This document shows positions 44,929-49,849 of a stretch of DNA of 49,849 nt, one piece after another. Position numbers and translations under genes: made by a program. Below the pieces are notes generated by a model. The model was not told the origin of the DNA. It worked only from the letters and a program-made list of their open reading frames with translations, and searched no databases. How positions within the stretch are numbered: position 1 is the stretch's first letter; every line of letters starts with the position of its first letter. Source of the DNA: Deltaproteobacteria bacterium (lineage in GTDB: Bacteria; UBA10199; JACPAL01); the NCBI GenBank assembly GCA_016180855.1, contig JACPAL010000017.1, positions 1-49,849 of the forward strand. Direction: 5' to 3'.

Positions 44929-45426
44929 ATGGAGTTTTTTGAACTGCTCAAGCAAATTGTGAAGGCAGAGATACGCTTTGTCGTGGTCGGCGGCATTGCC
45001 GTCAATTTACATGGTATCGAGCGGCCTACAAAAGATATCGACCTGGTTGTTTATTTGGAAGAAAAAAATCTCCTCAAGTTTTTAAAGCTGATGGCAAAGC
45101 TCGACTTCCAGCCTAAAGTTCCGGTTGGTGCCACCGAATTTGCGGATCCCAAAAAACGTGCGGATTGGATAAAAAACAAGAATATGATTGTCTTCAGCTT
45201 CTGTCATTCAAGAGACATGATGAGGGTGATTGATGTCTTCGTGAAACATCCCCTGCCGTTTGGTCCGATGTATCGGAGGAAAGAAATGATTGTCGTTGAT
45301 GACATTAAAATCCCTGTCATTTCAATCCTGGACCTGATAAAATTAAAACAAAAAGCCCGACGGGCCCAGGATAGGGCGGATATTGTTATGCTGCAAAAGG
45401 TCCTGAGGACCAGAAAAGAACTTTGA
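44929..45426 (+). CDS. Nucleotidyltransferase-fold protein
   Basis: 165 residues from the ATG at 44929; a frame from 44887 is longer but lacks support, and neither start has a clear ribosome site. The N-terminal GG...DxD motif (FVVVGGIAVNLHGIERPTKDIDLVV) is the nucleotidyltransferase signature shared with AbiEii/MNT-type proteins. C-terminal IKIPVISILDLIKLKQKARRAQDRADI matches the same family (R/K-x2-D). Forms a pair with the small downstream gene, as in toxin-antitoxin-like systems; no HEPN partner is visible. The exact role is unknown. Confidence 0.8.
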   Translation: MEFFELLKQIVKAEIRFVVVGGIAVNLHGIERPTKDIDLVVYLEEKNLLKFLKLMAKLDFQPKVPVGATEFADPKKRADWIKNKNMIVFSFCHSRDMMRVIDVFVKHPLPFGPMYRRKEMIVVDDIKIPVISILDLIKLKQKARRAQDRADIVMLQKVLRTRKEL

Positions 45427-45428
45427 AA

Positions 45429-45629
45429 ATGAAGGCGAAGAGAACCAATAAACGATTAGGGGGATTCCGGTATTTTCGGACCAAGGCTCAGATCCTTGAT
45501 TACATGAAGGTGCCTGCCAAGAGAAAACTGCAATGGATTGAAGAGATGTACCAATTCAATCGTCGTGTCGCACGAGGGAATCCCACCATTGCCAAAATTC
45601 AGGAAAAATTCCGCCGGGGCGAGATTTAG
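45429..45629 (+). CDS. Small basic protein, likely partner of the nucleotidyltransferase
   Basis: 66 residues from the ATG at 45429 (a TTG at 45423 overlapping the previous stop is possible). Very basic, with a helical centre, AQILDYMKVPAKRKLQWIEEMYQFNRRVARG. The pattern MKVPAKRKLQWIEEM is reminiscent of small proteins found beside nucleotidyltransferase genes. It ends 13 bp before the histidine kinase start. A toxin-antitoxin role is inference only. Confidence 0.6.
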   Translation: MKAKRTNKRLGGFRYFRTKAQILDYMKVPAKRKLQWIEEMYQFNRRVARGNPTIAKIQEKFRRGEI

Positions 45630-45642
45630 AAAAAATATTGTC

Positions 45643-47136
45643 ATGTCTTTTCTGGATGATATTTGGGATTGGTTCAAAGAGGAAGGAGGTCCTCCCGAGG
45701 GGTCTCCCCTTGCAATTTTTGCGAGCAGGATTGTTGGCTCCTTCCCTTTTCCTCTGCTTCTTTGCGATGAACGCCTTTCTATTCTTGCGGTGAATCGGCT
45801 CTTCAACAGGACTTTTATGATGAAGGGGGGGGATGGGAAAAATCTTGCCGACGTTCTCACTCACGAAGTGAAGATCGTTCGTCATAAGCAGGAAGAACCG
45901 ATCACCGACTTGAATGCGATGCTGGATCAACGAAATCCGAAGGTGCTCTCGGGTCTCTTTCCGAAAATCGGGCAGAAGACCTTTCATCTTTATTCCCGAA
46001 AAATTTCAGTTGCCGGGGAGAAAGGCGTTCTCCTCGTCTTGCAGGATGTGACGGAGATGAGGGGACTGGAGGAGATGATCGACAGGAGCCGATATGAGCT
46101 TCTGTCGATCTTTGACGGGGTGGAAGATCCAATGGTTCTCATTGACAAAAACATGAGGATCCGCCGGATCAACCGCCGAATGCTTACAGTCCTCGGTGGA
46201 AGATCGTATCGGGATTTTGTGGGAAAGGCCTGTTATTTTAAACTTCATGGTTTGAACGAACCTTGTTCCGCATGTATGGTGCCTGAGAGTTTTCGTACCG
46301 GTGAGAAGAGGGAGAGGACCGGATTGCTGGAGAAGTCGCTGAAAGGGGATGAGTCCACCTATCAAATCATCTGCTATCCGATCAAGGATAACAAGGGAGA
46401 GGCAACCAGCATGGCCGAGTGTTATCGTGATATGACGGAGGTCGTGAAGATCAGGGAGGAGTTGTATGAGTCGGAGCGAAGCCGGGTCATGGAATCTTTT
46501 GCGGCGGGTGTCGCCCATGAGGTAAGGAATCCGCTTGCTGTGATCCAATCGAATGCCCAGCTTTGCCTGGATCAGGTAGGTGAAAAAGATAATGACTTGA
46601 AGGAAGGCCTGGAGGCGATTATCAAGAGTGTACAGACGGCCAATCGAGTCATTAAGGGCCTTATGAATTTTGCGCGGCCCCAGGAGGTGGAGTTCGAAAG
46701 GCAGTCAGTTGGACCGATCCTCAAAGAGGGGTTGGATCTCATTAAAGGGCGCGCCAGAAAACAGTCGGTCGGTCTAAAAATTTTAATTTTATCCAGACTC
46801 CCCAAAATAATCGTCGACAAGAAAAGGTTTTTGCAGGCCTATCTGAATTTCCTCTTAAACTCGCTTGATGCGATGCCCAAGGGAGGAAAGATCGAGGTTT
46901 CTGTAAAGAACAACCGGAAGGAAAAGAAAATGGAAATCCTTATCAAGGACACAGGAGAAGGTATTTCCGAAGAGATAATCCCCCGTGTTTTTCAGCCGTT
47001 CTACAGCACAAAAAAAGAGGGGTTGGGGTTAGGGTTACCGATTGCCGAAGGAATTATTCGATCCCATGGAGGGGAGGTTGTTTTCAAGAGTTGTCGTGGG
47101 AAGGGATGCGAGGTCAGGATAGAACTTCCTGTGTGA
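45643..47136 (+). CDS. PAS-domain sensor histidine kinase (NtrB/ZraS type)
   Basis: 497 residues from the ATG at 45643; the frame extends 105 bp further up, overlapping the small gene. No transmembrane helix, so a cytoplasmic sensor. Two PAS-like domains; the second contains GKACYFKLHGLNEPCSACMV, a Cys/His cluster seen in other PAS kinases that could bind a metal or heme. HisKA phospho-acceptor His292 is in AAGVAHEVRNPLAVIQ. The ATPase has NSLDAMP, DTGEGISEEIIPRVFQPFYSTK and GLGLGLPIAEG. The two downstream regulators are its probable partners. Confidence 0.92.
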   Translation: MSFLDDIWDWFKEEGGPPEGSPLAIFASRIVGSFPFPLLLCDERLSILAVNRLFNRTFMMKGGDGKNLADVLTHEVKIVRHKQEEPITDLNAMLDQRNPKVLSGLFPKIGQKTFHLYSRKISVAGEKGVLLVLQDVTEMRGLEEMIDRSRYELLSIFDGVEDPMVLIDKNMRIRRINRRMLTVLGGRSYRDFVGKACYFKLHGLNEPCSACMVPESFRTGEKRERTGLLEKSLKGDESTYQIICYPIKDNKGEATSMAECYRDMTEVVKIREELYESERSRVMESFAAGVAHEVRNPLAVIQSNAQLCLDQVGEKDNDLKEGLEAIIKSVQTANRVIKGLMNFARPQEVEFERQSVGPILKEGLDLIKGRARKQSVGLKILILSRLPKIIVDKKRFLQAYLNFLLNSLDAMPKGGKIEVSVKNNRKEKKMEILIKDTGEGISEEIIPRVFQPFYSTKKEGLGLGLPIAEGIIRSHGGEVVFKSCRGKGCEVRIELPV

Positions 47137-47178
47137 ATTTCCTTGAAGGAGAAAGGCGGTTGTTTTACGGTTGCCTCA

Positions 47179-47553
47179 ATGACTTCGAAGCGAACGATAC
47201 TCGTTGTTGATGATGAAGTCGACCTCTGCACGGTCCTCCGAAAAATTCTGACAAGAGAGGGGTACTCCGTTTTGATAGCCCTCGAAGGGGGAAAAGTACT
47301 CCCCCTTCTTAAAAGAAATGTCGTTGATCTCGTTTTGCTTGATCTCAAGATGCCGAAAATGGACGGTATAGAGGTCCTCAAGGCGATCCGAAGAAAAATA
47401 AAAAAACCGATACCGGTTATCATCCTGACGGCCCATGGAAGTCTCTCCTCTGCGAGAGAGGCGATGGAGCTGGGATCTGTTGATTACCTGACGAAACCGT
47501 TCAATCTCCAGACAGTCAAAAAAGCGGTTCGGGAGGCACTCGGTGAGGACTAG
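47179..47553 (+). CDS. Single-domain response regulator
   Basis: 125 residues from the ATG at 47179; upstream in-frame starts lack a ribosome site. Only a receiver domain is present: acidic pocket VVDDEVD, phospho-acceptor Asp55 in VLLDLKMPKMDG, Thr in ILTAHGS and Lys in TKPFN. No output domain, so it may relay phosphate or bind another protein. It follows the kinase by 42 bp. The next gene starts within its end. Confidence 0.88.
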   Translation: MTSKRTILVVDDEVDLCTVLRKILTREGYSVLIALEGGKVLPLLKRNVVDLVLLDLKMPKMDGIEVLKAIRRKIKKPIPVIILTAHGSLSSAREAMELGSVDYLTKPFNLQTVKKAVREALGED

Positions 47554-48178
47554 GCGCAAGCTGGTCTATGTCCCGATCCTCCATACGACCTCTGACATGG
47601 GAAGTATGGCCGGCCCCATGAAAGAGGCCTACATCCAGAGGTTTGGCGAAAAGAAATGGCTGGAACATATCATGGTTATTGGCGAGATGTGGATCGGGCT
47701 TGCCCGCGAGGTAGAGGGACTGCATCTTCCTTACAAGAAACTGAAGATTTATCAAGATGGTCTCCCGGTCTGTGGCAAGGAGAGAGAGATTGTCGAAGAT
47801 CTGGCAAGGCAGGGGAGTCCCAATCATCGACTCCTTTACCTCATGATGCGACGGGGGGCGACGGTTGTCGGGACGGAGGATGCCAAACTGCTCCTGGAAG
47901 AGTATAGCTATTTAAAAAGGATTGCCGAGACGAAGACACACCGTGAAAAAGAGAGGCTCCGGCTCGAATACGAAAAAAAGGCCCCGTCCTTGCTTAAGAA
48001 AAGAGACAACAAGATTGCCGAGAGAATTCTTTCGACCCTCAAGGAGGGCGAGGCCGGTATCCTCTTTATTGGACTGCTTCATCATGTGGATGAATTTCTG
48101 ACTTCAAAGCTGGATATCAGCTATCTGATTCACCGTCTGCCGTTCCGGCGGAGCTTTGAAATGGAGATGGCGGTTTAG
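47543..48178 (+). CDS. Unknown protein, possibly TraB/GumN-like at its C-terminus
   Basis: 211 residues from a GTG that overlaps the receiver stop by 11 bp. N-terminal VYVPILHTTSDMGSMAGPMKEAYIQRFG and C-terminal RDNKIAERILSTLKEGEAGILFIGLLHHVDEFL; the latter resembles the TraB/GumN motif (RDxxMA...VxxVGxxHxxG), but the match is weak. The middle is helical and basic. It sits between two response regulators, so it may be part of the same signalling pathway or its target. Confidence 0.65.
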   Translation: MRTRRKLVYVPILHTTSDMGSMAGPMKEAYIQRFGEKKWLEHIMVIGEMWIGLAREVEGLHLPYKKLKIYQDGLPVCGKEREIVEDLARQGSPNHRLLYLMMRRGATVVGTEDAKLLLEEYSYLKRIAETKTHREKERLRLEYEKKAPSLLKKRDNKIAERILSTLKEGEAGILFIGLLHHVDEFLTSKLDISYLIHRLPFRRSFEMEMAV

Positions 48179-48191
48179 AGAGCTATATGTT

Positions 48192-49589
48192 ATGGGAGAA
48201 GAAGTGGCCGAAAAAATTTTAATTATCGACGATGAAGAAGCTCTCTGCAGGACCCTCGATAAAATTCTCTCACAGGCAGGTTATGAGGTGGCCTGGAGGC
48301 GCAACAGCGCCGACGGCCTTAAGAGCCTTGGGGAATCGTCTCCGGCCTGTCTGCTTCTCGATCTAAAACTCCCGGATATTGATGGAATCAGTCTTTTAAG
48401 TGAGATTAAGGAGCAATATCCTCATGTTCCTGTGATCATACTGACCGCCCATGAGACGGTTAAAACCGCCGTTCTGGCGATGAAGAATGGGGCATTTCAC
48501 TATCTTTCAAAGCCGTTTGATAATGAAGAATTAAAAGTGTTGGTCAGTAAGGCGGTGGAACAGTCGAGGTTGTACAGGCAACTGGAAGAATTGAAGGGTC
48601 GCCTCGGTGAGGAGGGGGGGCTTGAGTTGCAAATGGGGAGTTCACAAAAGATTCGAGAGGTTATCCGCTCGATTCATTCTGTTGCGCCCAGCAATCTAAG
48701 TGTCCTTATCTTTGGGGAATCGGGGTCCGGAAAGGAGTTGGTCGCTCGTTCTGTTCACCGTTTTTCTAAACAAAAGAATGGGCCGTTTGTCGCCGTTGAT
48801 TGTGCCGCCATTCCGGAGACGCTCATTGAAAGTGAGCTCTTCGGTCATGAGAGGGGGGCGTTCACGGGAGCGGCCTGCCTCCAAAAAGGAAAATTCGAGA
48901 TCTCCGATGGAGGGACAATTTTTCTGGATGAGGTGGAGAACATCCCTCTCGGCGTGCAGGCCAAGCTCCTCCGCTTTCTTGAAGAACATACCTTTCAGAG
49001 AATCGGCGGCAAACAGTCTATCCGCCCCTCGGTACGGGTCGTTGCGGCGAGCAACAGGGATCTTGAAGAGGCAACAAAATTGTCCGGCTTTCGTCTGGAC
49101 CTGTTTTACCGCCTGAATGAGTTTCCCATACAGGTCCCCCCTCTGCGTGAGAGGCGTGAAGATATCCCGTTTCTTTGCAGTCTCTTTCTTCATCAGTATC
49201 GTGATGATATCGGAAAGGAAATTAATGAGATCCATCCGGAGGCGCTCGACAAACTCCTCCTTTATAGCTTCCCCGGCAATGTGAGGGAGCTTCGCAACAT
49301 CTTGAGGAGGGCGATGATTCTGGCAGATCACCGTATAGAAATGAAAGACCTCCCTTCTGAAGTGAGGTTGTTCAGGAACACTGCTTCCTTAAGCGAGCTC
49401 CATATCCCGCTACAGACGGGCCTTCCCTTAAAAGAGGCCGCACATGAGGCGGTAGTTAGGATTGAAAGAGCGCTTATCCTGGAGGCCCTGACCCGATCTA
49501 AACAACGCAAGGGGAAGGCGGCCAAGCTCCTTGGTATTGATGAGAAGACGCTCTACAACAAGATGAAAGAGTTTGATCTCAAGGGGTAG
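48192..49589 (+). CDS. NtrC-family sigma-54-dependent response regulator
   Basis: 465 residues from the ATG at 48192 (a GTG at 48204 is an alternative). Receiver domain with Asp57 in LLLDLKLPDIDG. AAA+ domain with Walker A GESGSGKE, GAFTGA loop (residues 222-227) for sigma-54 contact, and Walker B GGTIFLDEVENI. C-terminal Fis-type helix-turn-helix GKAAKLLGIDEKTLYNKMKEF. An activator of sigma-54 promoters, possibly of the candidate sites at 13, 24554 and 42958. It probably receives phosphate from the upstream kinase. Confidence 0.95.
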   Translation: MGEEVAEKILIIDDEEALCRTLDKILSQAGYEVAWRRNSADGLKSLGESSPACLLLDLKLPDIDGISLLSEIKEQYPHVPVIILTAHETVKTAVLAMKNGAFHYLSKPFDNEELKVLVSKAVEQSRLYRQLEELKGRLGEEGGLELQMGSSQKIREVIRSIHSVAPSNLSVLIFGESGSGKELVARSVHRFSKQKNGPFVAVDCAAIPETLIESELFGHERGAFTGAACLQKGKFEISDGGTIFLDEVENIPLGVQAKLLRFLEEHTFQRIGGKQSIRPSVRVVAASNRDLEEATKLSGFRLDLFYRLNEFPIQVPPLRERREDIPFLCSLFLHQYRDDIGKEINEIHPEALDKLLLYSFPGNVRELRNILRRAMILADHRIEMKDLPSEVRLFRNTASLSELHIPLQTGLPLKEAAHEAVVRIERALILEALTRSKQRKGKAAKLLGIDEKTLYNKMKEFDLKG

Positions 49590-49849
49590 GGAAAAAATCG
49601 GGAAGATCCGCCCAATTTCGGGAGGCAGTTCCTTTAATCTATCGATCAACAGCTTAACTTTTCGTTGCTACTATCCACACAGTATGGTGCCAGGCACGCG
49701 TCGAACTCATTGAAAGATAGATAGAATGATTTTTGAAGGGAGCAATTTTGACATGCTTATCCGAAAAGTGTACCAAGAGTCCTCGGAGAGGCAAAAACAC
49801 AGGCGGTAAGAGCTCGATGGAACCATGAGTCTGGATCATGTCGGCGGTT
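49590..49849. other. Terminal 260 bp without a supported gene
   Basis: No convincing coding sequence or terminator follows the NtrC gene. TGGTGCCAGGCAC (49685-49697), containing the palindrome GTGCC-A-GGCAC, resembles a motif often found next to REP-associated tyrosine transposase genes. The one minus-strand open frame here has no family features. Confidence 0.4.

Noticed and set aside
49654-49839. 61-residue minus-strand open frame at the window end
   Set aside because: No ribosome site, family or supporting context; too short to judge.

Overview
The window reads as a chromosomal segment of a Gram-negative (diderm), probably free-living bacterium. The diderm call rests on an MlaE/MlaF/MlaD lipid-transport operon, several lipoproteins with lipoboxes, and large Sec-exported proteins. 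A TIGR02147-family regulator, NtrB/NtrC-type signalling and candidate sigma-54 promoters suggest a deltaproteobacteria-like or Bdellovibrionota-like lineage. That placement is inference from gene content only. There is no phage, plasmid, integrase, CRISPR array or intact insertion sequence. Genes are packed tightly, many with ATGA or TAATG overlaps.

Layout. 1-5 kb: a secreted subtilisin-like protease behind a candidate sigma-54 promoter, a small exported Cys-rich protein, and a blue-copper (cupredoxin) protein. 4.7-9.2 kb: a leftward set (flippase-like membrane protein, DUF1802, small membrane protein) diverging from a nucleotidyltransferase/CDP-alcohol phosphotransferase fusion and a radical SAM protein, which looks like a polar-lipid or phospho-inositol-type locus. 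9.3-14 kb: two identical hairpin repeats, tRNA-Leu(CAA), a lipoprotein, pgi, and a TIGR02147 regulator coupled to a lipoprotein. 14-20.4 kb: a leftward run under a TPP riboswitch (thiS-thiG-thiH-thiC), continuing into an NAD-dependent epimerase and an acyltransferase, with an MBL-fold hydrolase upstream. 20.5-24.4 kb: alr-mlaE-mlaF-mlaD. 24.5-30.8 kb: an unusual exported-protein operon with a strong candidate sigma-54 promoter and IHF site. 31-37.6 kb: purH, purD-purE-tsaC-DUF1015. 37.5-45 kb: DUF721, dksA, a UvrD-like helicase, a beta-propeller lipoprotein (second sigma-54/IHF-like promoter), a Rieske protein and a nucleoside transporter. 45-49.6 kb: a nucleotidyltransferase with a small partner, then a sensor kinase, a receiver protein, an unknown protein and an NtrC-type activator.

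The most interesting threads are these. (1) Three large exported proteins or operons (52, 24592, 42945) sit directly behind sigma-54-like -24/-12 elements, two of them with IHF-consensus sites, and an NtrB/NtrC-like system lies in the same window. (2) The 24.6-30.8 kb operon encodes two large exported proteins with HQxxH and HExxH motifs, one carrying ten tandem 13-residue Cys repeats. (3) A family of G/C-rich palindromic repeats lies between and inside genes, including two in-frame insertions in purH and a 3' extension of thiG next to an N-terminally shortened ThiH. (4) All eight convergent gene junctions overlap or are separated by no more than 13 bp, and three of them share interlocked stop codons, leaving no room for ordinary hairpin terminators.
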